Positions 1 through 5,422 of a stretch of 11,799 nucleotides of DNA are shown in pieces (position 1 is the stretch's first letter; the number at the start of each line of letters is the position of its first letter). The notes beneath the pieces were generated by a model. It worked only from the letters and a program-made list of their open reading frames with translations. It did no database searches and had not been told where the DNA came from. A program made the translations under genes and the position numbers. This stretch comes from an uncultured Collinsella sp. (GTDB lineage: Bacteria > Actinomycetota > Coriobacteriia > Coriobacteriales > Coriobacteriaceae), in contig CAUDAE010000052.1 in NCBI GenBank assembly GCA_958447445.1, positions 1 to 11,799 of the forward strand, given 5' to 3'.

Positions 1-110
1 CTGCGGAAACGCGGAGTCCGTTCAGGCTGTTGCGTTGAGATTGAAAATCAACCAATTTGATTTTTACTCATTTGGAGGGCTTGGCACGATCTTCGGTGCA
101 TCGCGATATA
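1..110. other. Unassigned left-edge sequence
   Basis: This stretch is richer in A and T than most of the window and I recognise nothing in it. One plus-strand frame is open from position 2 to a TAA at 137-139, giving about 45 residues (it includes KINQFDFYSFGG). It could be the tail of a gene starting outside the window. However, it runs through the terminator hairpin of the truncated tRNA unit, so I do not call it a gene. Confidence 0.3.
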
Positions 111-113
111 AGA

Positions 114-137
114 AAAGCCCCCGTTTCCGGAGGCTTT
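114..137 (-). terminator. Terminator of the truncated tRNA-Arg unit
   Basis: Read on the minus strand, a 10-bp stem (AAAGCCTCCG with CGGGGGCTTT, one T-G wobble) closes a four-base loop and is followed by a short T-rich stretch. It is a near copy of the terminators at 304-327 and 624-647 that follow the two intact tRNA-Arg genes. The tRNA it once served is reduced to its 3' end, so it is probably a leftover. Confidence 0.75.
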
Positions 138-146
138 AAATTCAAT

Positions 147-166
147 TGGTGCGGCGTATAGGATTC
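147..166 (-). pseudogene. Truncated tRNA-Arg(ACG), 3' end only
   Basis: The minus strand carries CCA, discriminator A, the full 3' acceptor strand (ACGCCGC) and the 3' T-stem strand of tRNA-Arg. These are identical to the intact genes at 338-414 and 657-733. Identity stops inside the T-loop at about position 166, where the structured repeat starts. The D arm, anticodon arm and 5' acceptor strand are missing, so no functional tRNA can be made. Confidence 0.85.
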
Positions 167-282
167 CGCGCATCCGCTGCGCGGATCCGCACCGGCTTCG
201 CCCGCCTGCCGGCGGACTCGCCCGCTCGCTAAAAACGCTCCGCGTTTTCTTGACGCTCGCGCCTCGACCGAGGTTCGAATCT
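166..282. repeat. tRNA-linked structured repeat, copy 1
   Basis: This is one of three related GC-rich copies (also 501-602 and 5752-5868). It contains three potential hairpins: ATCCGC/GCGGAT at 172-186, CCGGC/GCCGG at 192-212, and AAAACGC-TCC-GCGTTTT at 232-248. It starts inside the T-loop of the truncated tRNA-Arg. It ends with GGTTCGAATC at 272-281, the T-loop sequence of tRNA-Arg in the opposite orientation. GATTC at 162-166 could pair with GAATC at 277-281 and close the three hairpins into a cloverleaf-like fold. No protein is encoded and its role is unknown. Confidence 0.8.
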
Positions 283-303
283 CCGCAATGCCCCCGTAAA
301 GGA

Positions 304-327
304 AAAGCCTCCGTTGCCGGAGGCTTT
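304..327 (-). terminator. Rho-independent terminator of tRNA-Arg copy 1
   Basis: A perfect 10-bp stem (AAAGCCTCCG/CGGAGGCTTT) with loop GCAA lies about 10 bases past the encoded CCA of the tRNA at 338-414. A T-rich run follows on the minus strand. Confidence 0.88.
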
Positions 328-337
328 AAAGCTCAAT

Positions 338-414
338 TGGTGCGGCGTATAGGATTCGAACCTATGACGTTCTGATTCGTAGTCAGACCCTCTATCCAGC
401 TGAGGTAACGCCGC
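338..414 (-). tRNA. tRNA-Arg (anticodon ACG), copy 1
   Basis: On the minus strand the 77-nt gene folds as a full cloverleaf. The acceptor stem pairs GCGGCGT with ACGCCGC, and the D arm is CCTC/GAGG. The anticodon loop is CTACGAA with anticodon ACG, and the T-loop is TTCGAAT. Discriminator A and an encoded CCA follow. Anticodon ACG is normally deaminated to ICG and reads CGU, CGC and CGA. It is identical base for base to the gene at 657-733, and each copy has its own promoter and terminator, so the pair arose by duplication of the whole unit or has been kept identical by gene conversion. Confidence 0.97.
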
Positions 415-426
415 AACGCATGGATT

Positions 427-455
427 ATTATGCACGCGAGCCCTCGATGGGTCAA
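427..455 (-). promoter_or_regulatory. Sigma-70-type promoter of tRNA-Arg copy 1
   Basis: The minus strand has TTGACC (complement of 450-455), a 17-base spacer and CATAAT (complement of 427-432). The -10 ends 12 bases upstream of the tRNA 5' end, so transcription should start within a few bases of the mature end. Confidence 0.8.
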
Positions 456-500
456 GCAACAATTTAGAATTTTTTTTCGAAGCGCTGATTAAGTTGCCAT

Positions 501-602
501 GCGGATCCGCACCGGCTTCGCCCGCCTGCCGGCGCGCTCGCCCGCTCGCTACGGACGCTCCGCGTCCGCTTCACGCTCGCGCCTCGACCGAGGTTCGAAT
601 CC
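501..602. repeat. tRNA-linked structured repeat, copy 2
   Basis: This copy lacks the first hairpin of copies 1 and 3. It keeps the CCGGC/GCCGG hairpin and the third hairpin. Here the third hairpin reads CGGACGC-TCC-GCGTCCG at 552-568: both arms differ from copy 1 and pairing is kept. It ends with GGTTCGAATCC at 592-602, the T-loop of tRNA-Arg read on the plus strand. It lies between the two intact tRNA-Arg units, 27 bases before the distal end of the second unit's terminator, so it is outside both transcripts unless there is readthrough. Confidence 0.8.
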
Positions 603-623
603 ATGCAGTGTTTACGTAAAAGA

Positions 624-647
624 AAAGCCCCCGTTGCCGGAGGCTTT
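624..647 (-). terminator. Rho-independent terminator of tRNA-Arg copy 2
   Basis: A 10-bp stem (AAAGCCTCCG with CGGGGGCTTT, one T-G wobble) and a four-base loop follow the CCA of the tRNA at 657-733 on the minus strand. A short T run comes after it. Confidence 0.85.
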
Positions 648-656
648 AAGTTCGAT

Positions 657-733
657 TGGTGCGGCGTATAGGATTCGAACCTATGACGTTCTGATTCGTA
701 GTCAGACCCTCTATCCAGCTGAGGTAACGCCGC
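657..733 (-). tRNA. tRNA-Arg (anticodon ACG), copy 2
   Basis: This gene is identical over all 77 nt, including CCA, to the one at 338-414. The loop CTACGAA gives anticodon ACG, and the acceptor, D, anticodon and T stems all pair. The 5' flank differs completely from copy 1 past the first few bases, while the 3' flank and terminator are nearly the same. The duplication therefore covers the tRNA and terminator but not the promoter region. Confidence 0.97.
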
Positions 734-744
734 AGCGCAAGACA

Positions 745-774
745 TATAAAACCACTTTAGTTCATTAGAGTCAA
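745..774 (-). promoter_or_regulatory. Promoter of tRNA-Arg copy 2
   Basis: The minus strand shows TTGACT (complement of 769-774), an 18-base spacer and TTTATA (complement of 745-750), 11 bases upstream of the tRNA 5' end. The TTGCTTGAC context of the -35 is shared with copy 1; the spacer is not. Confidence 0.72.
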
Positions 775-812
775 GCAAAATCTCAAACTTTTTTCGCGCG
801 GGCCGCAATTTG

Positions 813-1190
813 TCACGCTGCACCACGAGCATCAGCGCTTTTCGTGCGATCGATTGGCTTTTCGATCACATCGAACCCGACGCCGAGCTCCCCCAGAAGC
901 GACCGTACCCGTTGGGCACAGTCGTAGTCGGCAAACGAAATGCTCAGCATTCGGGCCACCTGATTAGAAGTTCCAACGCCATAGAAGTGCTCAAGGACAA
1001 CAAGCGCCTCATGCGCCACAAACGTCTCGACCACATGCGGCGACTCCTCATAGCACCATTGCGTCAATGGCCCCTCACTCGTCTGCCGAACCACCAAGCC
1101 ACCCATACCCGACGGCTCACACGTTACAAGCAGGTACTCCCCACCCTCGTCGCTCTCAAACAAAACCACCCGATCATCAAACAGCTCCAT
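813..1190 (-). CDS. Unrecognised 125-residue protein, possibly SOS-regulated
   Basis: I do not recognise this family. The product is an acidic, apparently soluble protein with no signal peptide or membrane segment. The first 50 residues have short hydrophobic stretches typical of beta strands (RVVLFES, YLLVTCEP, GGLVVRQ), followed by a more helical part ending near VRSLLGELG. The C-terminal tail is polar and alanine-rich. I chose ATG at 1190, with AAAGGGG about 5 bases ahead; a GTG directly before it at 1193 is also possible. The gene stands alone: tRNA-Arg lies downstream and the serS terminator upstream. A near-consensus LexA box lies about 60 bp ahead of the start, over a possible extended -10 promoter, suggesting induction by DNA damage. 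The reading frame is convincing; the function is unknown. Confidence 0.7.
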   Translation of the reverse strand: MELFDDRVVLFESDEGGEYLLVTCEPSGMGGLVVRQTSEGPLTQWCYEESPHVVETFVAHEALVVLEHFYGVGTSNQVARMLSISFADYDCAQRVRSLLGELGVGFDVIEKPIDRTKSADARGAA

Positions 1191-1223
1191 CACATCCCCT
1201 TTCTCTTGCTCTTAGTTAGCAAA

Positions 1224-1263
1224 AGCATAGCAGGTAAATGGCTGTATACAGAACGTTTGTTCG
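1224..1263 (-). promoter_or_regulatory. Promoter with LexA (SOS) box for the 813-1190 gene
   Basis: On the minus strand, CGAACAAACGTTCT (complement of 1250-1263) matches the Gram-positive SOS-box consensus CGAACRNRYGTTYC at 13 of 14 positions. An extended -10, TGC-TATGCT (complement of 1224-1232), lies downstream with a 17-base spacer to a weak -35 (TCTGTA, complement of 1247-1252). The box therefore overlaps the -35, where a repressor would block polymerase. A 10-bp perfect palindrome CTGTATACAG (1242-1251) overlaps the same place. The box match is direct; the regulation is inferred. Confidence 0.55.
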
Positions 1264-1310
1264 TGTGTTTTCTATCGAGCTGTCCGCACGGCATGGTATA
1301 GCCGTACACA

Positions 1311-1337
1311 AAAAGGGCGCCCCTAAAAGGAGCGCCC
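1311..1337 (-). terminator. Rho-independent terminator of serS
   Basis: Read on the minus strand, GGGCGCTCC pairs with GGGGCGCCC around loop TTTTA (9 bp, one T-G pair), followed by TTTTTG. It begins about 24 bases after the serS stop codon. Confidence 0.92.
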
Positions 1338-1361
1338 TCGCAAATCGCCTATGCAGCTAGC

Positions 1362-2645
1362 TTACGCGACCGGCTCGATCTTCTCGAGGCCGCCCATGTA
1401 GGGACGCAGAACCTCGGGGATCGTGATGGTGCCGTCGGCGTTCTGGTAGTTCTCCAGAATGGCAGCCATGGTACGACCAGCCGGCAGGCCGGAACCGTTA
1501 AGAGTGTGCAGGTAGCGCGAGCCCTTGAAGTTCTCGGGGTCGCGATACTTGATGTTGGCACGACGGGCCTGGAAGTCGCCGCAATTGGAGCAGGAGCTGA
1601 TCTCCTTGTAGGCGTTGTAGCTCGGCAGCCAAACCTCGACGTCGTAGGTCTGACGGGCAGAGAAGCCCAGGTCGCCGGTGCACAGGCTAATCACGCGATA
1701 CGGCAGGCCCAGCTGCTGCAGCAGGTACTCGGCCTCGGCGGTCATGCTCTCGAGCTCCTCGTCGGACTCCTCCGGCTTGGCAAACTTGACCATCTCGACC
1801 TTGTCGAACTCGTGCTGGCGAATGATGCCGCGGGTGTCGCGACCGGCGGAACCGGCCTCCTCGCGGAAGCAAGGGGTGAAGGCAGTGTAGCGGCGCGGCA
1901 GGGTATCGGCGTCCAGAACCTCACCGGCGTGCAGGTTAGTCAGTACGACCTCGGCGGTAGGGATCAGGAAGTTGTCGCCCGAGACGTGATAGGCGTCGTC
2001 CTCGAACTTAGGCAGCTGGCCCGTACCGAACATGGTCTGACGCTTGACGACGATGGGAGGCCACCACTCCTTGAAGCCACGGCTCGTGTGCGTGTCCAGG
2101 AAGAAGTTGATAAGGGTTTTTTTTTTAATGATACGGCGACCACCGAGAACGGTGAAGCGGCTACCGGAGAGCTTGTTGCCGCGCTCGAAGTCGAGGATGT
2201 CCAGATCGGTACCCAGATCCCAGTGCGGCTTAAAGTCGAAGTCGAACTCGCGCGGGGTGCCCCAGCGGCGACGCTCGATGTTCTCGTCCTCGTCCTTACC
2301 GTACGGGGTAGCCTCGCACGGAATGTTGGGCAGGTGAGACATGAAGTCGTACTGCTCCTGCTCAAGAGCGGTACGGCGCTCGGCCAGACCGTCGATCTTC
2401 TCGTTGACGGCGCGCACGGCCTCCTTGGCGGCCTCGGCCTCGTCCTTCTTGCCCTCCTTCATCAGGGCGCCAATCTTCTTGGACTCGGCGTTACGCGTGG
2501 CCTGGAGCTCCTCGACCTCGGTGATGACGGCACGGCGCTCGTCGTCGAGTTCAAAGAACTTCTCGCGATCCCAAGACGTTTGGCGATTTGCCATGGCGGT
2601 ATCGATGGCATCGGGGTTCTCGCGAACAAACTTGATATCAAGCAT
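1362..2645 (-). CDS. serS: Seryl-tRNA synthetase (with an adapter-like segment)
   Basis: This class II enzyme charges tRNA-Ser (and tRNA-Sec where present) with serine in the cytoplasm, using ATP. The 427-residue length is normal. The N-terminal arm, about residues 30-105, is a charged coiled coil that grips tRNA. The catalytic core shows motif 2 around residues 255-275 ([14 protein letters not shown]) and a motif 3 type segment near the C terminus ([15 protein letters not shown]). I chose ATG 2645 because GGAGGA sits just ahead and the product starts [12 protein letters not shown] as in the family; an ATG nine codons upstream is also in frame. Residues 166-177 ([12 protein letters not shown]) do not look native. 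Homologues have a G-x-G-ARL-x-RA motif 1 stretch of the same length there, and the underlying DNA matches a sequencing flow-cell oligo. The gene is real, but the displayed protein is probably wrong at that point. It ends at a strong terminator and is probably monocistronic. Confidence 0.97.
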   Translation of the reverse strand: MLDIKFVRENPDAIDTAMANRQTSWDREKFFELDDERRAVITEVEELQATRNAESKKIGALMKEGKKDEAEAAKEAVRAVNEKIDGLAERRTALEQEQYDFMSHLPNIPCEATPYGKDEDENIERRRWGTPREFDFDFKPHWDLGTDLDILDFERGNKLSGSRFTVLGGRRIIKKKTLINFFLDTHTSRGFKEWWPPIVVKRQTMFGTGQLPKFEDDAYHVSGDNFLIPTAEVVLTNLHAGEVLDADTLPRRYTAFTPCFREEAGSAGRDTRGIIRQHEFDKVEMVKFAKPEESDEELESMTAEAEYLLQQLGLPYRVISLCTGDLGFSARQTYDVEVWLPSYNAYKEISSCSNCGDFQARRANIKYRDPENFKGSRYLHTLNGSGLPAGRTMAAILENYQNADGTITIPEVLRPYMGGLEKIEPVA

Positions 2646-2674
2646 TAGATCCTCCGGCGATATACATTCCATTT

Positions 2675-2732
2675 AGGTTGCAACCTTGTACATGTATGGG
2701 CAAGTATATACTTATGAGCGTTTACGACCCAA
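2675..2732. promoter_or_regulatory. Shared promoter region between serS and the small membrane protein gene
   Basis: The 111-bp divergent gap holds two perfect 12-bp palindromes, AGGTTGCAACCT (2675-2686) and AAGTATATACTT (2702-2713). The second contains TATACT on both strands. For serS, TTGGGT (complement of 2727-2732) lies 18 bases from it. For the plus-strand gene, TTGTAC (2686-2691) precedes it by only 15 bases. A shared -10 palindrome would couple the two start sites. No T-box leader is visible upstream of serS. The assignment is inferred from sequence likeness only. Confidence 0.4.
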
Positions 2733-2756
2733 CTCAACTACGCAAGAAGGCACCCA

Positions 2757-2930
2757 ATGGACGCAGTTTTTTCCTTTTTGTTTGGCACCCGCACCGGTTT
2801 TGCCATCCTTTTCGCCGGCGGCATCCTGCTATTTGCGATTCTTGCCTTTGTGATGGAGAAGCGCACCCATAAGATGTATGTCGACCGTGGCCCCAAGTCC
2901 GAGGACGAAGAAGACAGCTTCTGGGACTAA
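2757..2930 (+). CDS. Small single-pass membrane protein, 57 residues
   Basis: The frame is MDAVFSFLFGTRTGFAILFA followed by GGILLFAILAFVMEKRTHKM and a tail ending DSFWD. There is one clear membrane helix at about residues 13-33, a basic stretch after it (EKRTHK) and a strongly acidic C-terminal tail (residues 45-57). The positive charges next to the helix suggest the tail is cytoplasmic. The ATG has AAGAAGG seven bases upstream, and the frame ends just before a stem-loop and then a very strong terminator, as expected for a short monocistronic gene. It is the only plus-strand protein gene in the window and diverges from serS. I do not recognise a named family. The coding style and signals make it likely to be real. 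Confidence 0.75.
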   Translation: MDAVFSFLFGTRTGFAILFAGGILLFAILAFVMEKRTHKMYVDRGPKSEDEEDSFWD

Positions 2931-2953
2931 CCTGCCAAAAAGGACAGGTTATT
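2929..2953 (+). terminator. Possible first terminator hairpin after the small membrane protein gene
   Basis: AACCTG-CC pairs with GG-A-CAGGTT around an A5 loop, with one bulged A, followed by ATTT. The stem overlaps the stop codon. The T-run is weak, so on its own it would be a poor terminator. Confidence 0.4.
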
Positions 2954-2981
2954 TCTGGTCGGTTTTATCTGGGCAAACGCA

Positions 2982-3024
2982 AGCGTCCCGCAACTGGAAT
3001 TGAGCCAGTTGCGGGACGCTTTTT
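2982..3024 (+). terminator. Strong Rho-independent terminator
   Basis: There is a perfect 16-bp stem (AGCGTCCCGCAACTGG with its complement), a seven-base loop AATTGAG, and TTTTT on the plus strand. It ends the small membrane protein transcript. It lies between convergent genes, and the stem could also halt transcription coming from proC, although the minus-strand T-run is poor. Confidence 0.9.
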
Positions 3025-3041
3025 GCTCAAGGTACAGAACC

Positions 3042-3078
3042 GCAGGAAAACCCTGCCAAAATAAACCTGTCCCTTATT
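3042..3078. repeat. REP-like intergenic palindrome near the proC end
   Basis: Read on the minus strand, a GGGACAGGTTTATTTTGG motif is followed by a small hairpin (GCAGG-GTTTT-CCTGC, complement of 3042-3056). GGACAGGTT also occurs on the plus strand at 2942-2950 in inverted orientation, and CCTGCCAAAA appears at both 2931 and 3052. A conserved head followed by a hairpin resembles REP elements mobilised by RAYT-type transposases. No transposase is present here. The call rests on the look of the motif only. Confidence 0.35.
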
Positions 3079-3085
3079 GGCCAGT

Positions 3086-3856
3086 TTACTGGAGAGTAGC
3101 GTCGATGGCCTTGACGAGGGCGCTGCGCATGCCGGCATCCTCGAGCGCGACGACGCCCTTGATGGTAGCACCGCCGGGCGAGCACACGGCATCCTTCATC
3201 GCTGCGGGATGCTGACCGGTTGCAAGCTGCAACTTTGCCGTACCCAGCACCATCTGGCTCACAATGCGATAGGCATCGGTGCGCGGAATACCGTGTTTGA
3301 CAGCCGCATCGCCCAGAGCCTCGATCGCCATGGCGACAAACGCCGGGGCGCAACCGCCCACGGTACCGCCCACAAACAGCAGGCTCGAATCGAGCTCGAC
3401 CACCGTGCCAAGCTTTCCGAGCAGACCGAGCACCGTGACACGCTGCTCATCGCTAAGTGTGGAAGCCTTCTCGCAGGCGATAACGCCCTCGCCCACCGAA
3501 ACCGGCGTGTTGGGCACCGTCGAGATATGAGCGACACCTGGCAGGACCTGTTCCCACTTGGCACTATCCCAGGTCCAGGCGACCGAAAGGACGACCTTGT
3601 CGGCAAGCGCATCCTTGAGTGGAGCGAAGACCTTCTCAATCATGTACGGCTTGACCGCCGCAACCACGATATCGGACGCGGCAACAACCTCCGCCGCATC
3701 GTGGCAGGCAGCCATGCCCCGCGCCTCGCAACGCTCAACCAGAGCATCGTAGCAGCCTGCGCAAGCGCACATGTCGCCCGCGGCCACGCCGGCGGCAATC
3801 CAGCCATCTGCCATAGCGCTCGCCATATTGCCAAAACCGACAAATCCGATCTTCAT
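3086..3856 (-). CDS. proC: Pyrroline-5-carboxylate reductase
   Basis: The enzyme catalyses the last step of proline synthesis, reducing 1-pyrroline-5-carboxylate to L-proline with NAD(P)H in the cytosol. The 256 residues fit the family's usual 260-280. The Rossmann nucleotide-binding motif GFGNMA is at residues 7-12. The family signature, SPGGATIKGVVALE, is at about residues 226-239 in the helical C-terminal dimerisation domain. ATG 3856 is preceded by GAGAGGA nine bases ahead. It is the last gene of a minus-strand group after the SPFH gene and rlmH. The 73-bp gap from rlmH shows no clear terminator or promoter, so cotranscription is plausible. It ends convergently with the small membrane protein gene. 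Confidence 0.95.
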   Translation of the reverse strand: MKIGFVGFGNMASAMADGWIAAGVAAGDMCACAGCYDALVERCEARGMAACHDAAEVVAASDIVVAAVKPYMIEKVFAPLKDALADKVVLSVAWTWDSAKWEQVLPGVAHISTVPNTPVSVGEGVIACEKASTLSDEQRVTVLGLLGKLGTVVELDSSLLFVGGTVGGCAPAFVAMAIEALGDAAVKHGIPRTDAYRIVSQMVLGTAKLQLATGQHPAAMKDAVCSPGGATIKGVVALEDAGMRSALVKAIDATLQ

Positions 3857-3929
3857 ATCACACAGTCCTCTCAGATGCGTTCCTCAAAACGAAAGTCATT
3901 GTCCCACGCCATTGTTTCGTATTGCCGAC

Positions 3930-4400
3930 CTACTTGTGATACGGCTCGTCACGGCTAATCTTGCAGGCGCGGTAGATCTGCTCCAGCAGCACCACGCGCG
4001 CCAGGTTGTGTGGCAAGGTAATGCGTCCAAAGCTGAGCATCTCGTCGGCGCGGGCGCGCACGGCATCGCTCACGCCGTCCGATCCGCCGATTACAAAAGC
4101 GATGTCGCTGTTGCCTCGCAGCATGAGGTCATCGAGACGGGTCGAGAACTCCTCGCTCGAACGCTCCTTGCCCTCGATAGCCAGCAGAATCACATGTGCC
4201 CGCGGTGGCAGGGCAGCAAGAATCGCCGCGCCTTCTTTGTTACGCGCGGCATCCACACCGCCCGCCTTGGCCGGATCGATATCGGCAACCTCGCGCATAT
4301 CTACCTTGGCATAGGCGCCTAGGCGTTTGGTGTATTCGGCGCACGCGTCCTTCCAAAAGCGCTCTTTGAGCTTACCAACGCAAACAACGGTATATTTCAC
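3930..4400 (-). CDS. rlmH: 23S rRNA (pseudouridine1915-N3)-methyltransferase
   Basis: RlmH is a small SPOUT-class methyltransferase. It methylates N3 of pseudouridine 1915 in helix 69 of 23S rRNA on assembled 70S ribosomes, using S-adenosylmethionine. The 156-residue length matches the family. The glycine-rich knot motif FVIGGSDG is at residues 102-109. The C-terminal signature LPHNLARVVLLEQIYRA ends in EPYHK, the expected last residues. The start is GTG at 4400, with AAGGAG nine bases upstream. That ribosome site overlaps the end of the SPFH gene, whose stop lies only six bases before this start, so the two are very likely cotranscribed and translated in step. Confidence 0.96.
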   Translation of the reverse strand: MKYTVVCVGKLKERFWKDACAEYTKRLGAYAKVDMREVADIDPAKAGGVDAARNKEGAAILAALPPRAHVILLAIEGKERSSEEFSTRLDDLMLRGNSDIAFVIGGSDGVSDAVRARADEMLSFGRITLPHNLARVVLLEQIYRACKISRDEPYHK

Positions 4401-4406
4401 GCGCGT

Positions 4407-5345
4407 TTACTCCTTCGACTCGTTCTGAACTTTGCCGGCGGTCAGCATCTGCTCGAACATCGAGGCCGACTGTGAGAAATCGCTCGGCAGCACGACCGTC
4501 GAGGTTTTGCCCGTGCGAGCGAACTCCGTCATCATCTCGGACCACTGCGTAAACATGAACAGCTGGTTGGCCTCATCGTTGCCGACGCCCGTCTCCTGGA
4601 TAATCTCGAGCGAGTCCTTGATGCCCAGCGCGATGGCTTTGCGCTGGTTGGCGATGCCCTCGCCCGCCTTTTCCATTGCCTCGGCCTCGGCGGTCGCCTC
4701 GGTAACGCGCTTGATGCGGTCGGCCTCGGCGAGCTCCTGCGCAGCAGCGCGCTTACGCTGGGCGGCGTTGATGTCGTTCATGGAGTTCTCGACCTCGGTC
4801 GGCAGCGCGATCTTGGTGATAAGTGTCGACACGAGGGTGAAGCCGTAGGCGGCCATCTGCTCGGACACGGTGGCGTTGACGTCCTTGGCGATATCGTCTT
4901 TTTTGGCAAAGACCTCATCGAGCGTGTAGACGGGGATGGAAGAGCGCAGGGCATCGGTGATGAAGTCACGCATTTGGTCGACGGGCTCCTGCAGCATGTA
5001 GTAGCTCTTGTAGATGCCCGAATCTGCCGGGCCGGCGCCCATGTCATAGCTCACGTGGTACTGAGCAGAGACCTCAAGGCCGATAGTCACGTTGTCTTGG
5101 GTCTTAACGTCGATGCCAAAACCGTTTTTCATGGTGCGCAGACTCACCGTGGCGGCTTTGCGGTCGATCACGGGCACCTTCATGTGGAAGCCCGCGTTGA
5201 CGATGCGGTTGAACTTGCCCAGACGCTCGATGATCACAGCATGCTGCTGTTCAACGACATAGCAGGCGTTGGGGAGCAGTAGCAACAAAATGATGATGGG
5301 AAGTAGAAGGCTCGTAAGGGTAGCGATGATACCGGACAACAGCAT
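4407..5345 (-). CDS. SPFH/band 7 (stomatin-like) membrane protein
   Basis: This 312-residue protein has the stomatin/prohibitin layout of the QmcA type. A hydrophobic N-terminal anchor (about residues 3-25) is followed by an SPFH domain from about residue 28 (YVVEQQHAVIIERLGKF) to 180. An Ala/Glu/Arg-rich coiled coil lies at about 180-240 (AAAQELAEADRIKRVTEATA), then a short C-terminal region. Such proteins form large rings or oligomers in the inner membrane, are often linked to membrane microdomains and sometimes partner with an NfeD protein or a protease. No NfeD gene is present here. I chose ATG 5345 because GAGGAGA sits six bases ahead; an in-frame ATG seven codons upstream has no such site. 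It heads the group SPFH-rlmH-proC. The inverted-repeat element at 5423-5641 lies just upstream and may include its promoter. Confidence 0.9.
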   Translation of the reverse strand: MLLSGIIATLTSLLLPIIILLLLLPNACYVVEQQHAVIIERLGKFNRIVNAGFHMKVPVIDRKAATVSLRTMKNGFGIDVKTQDNVTIGLEVSAQYHVSYDMGAGPADSGIYKSYYMLQEPVDQMRDFITDALRSSIPVYTLDEVFAKKDDIAKDVNATVSEQMAAYGFTLVSTLITKIALPTEVENSMNDINAAQRKRAAAQELAEADRIKRVTEATAEAEAMEKAGEGIANQRKAIALGIKDSLEIIQETGVGNDEANQLFMFTQWSEMMTEFARTGKTSTVVLPSDFSQSASMFEQMLTAGKVQNESKE

Positions 5346-5422
5346 GGTTTCTCCTCTGATAGGCACGCGTTGGGACTAGGATACCCGCACGAAGCAGCTG
5401 TGTGACACCAACAAGAGGACCC

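Noticed and set aside
166..602. Repeat copies considered as a CRISPR array.
   Set aside because: The copies are about 100 bp, irregularly spaced, differ in sequence, have no uniform spacers and have no cas genes nearby.
499..768. An 89-codon plus-strand frame across repeat copy 2 and the tRNA-Arg.
   Set aside because: It is made of non-coding repeat, terminator and antisense tRNA sequence. Similar frames over tRNAs are a known source of false hypothetical proteins.
2117..2126. The A10 run in the serS coding strand as a programmed frameshift or transcriptional slippage site.
   Set aside because: The run is continuous with 22 bases of the P5 oligo and matches its T10 tail, so an artefact explains it better.
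1506..2648. A 380-codon plus-strand frame over serS.
   Set aside because: It is antisense to serS, Val/Leu/Gly-rich and low in complexity, a shadow of codon bias.
2646..2756. A T-box leader ahead of serS.
   Set aside because: The gap is too short, and neither a specifier stem nor the conserved T-box sequence is visible.
3077..3958. A 293-codon plus-strand frame over proC.
   Set aside because: It is antisense to proC with no motif or ribosome site, and rich in His and Arg as shadow frames often are.
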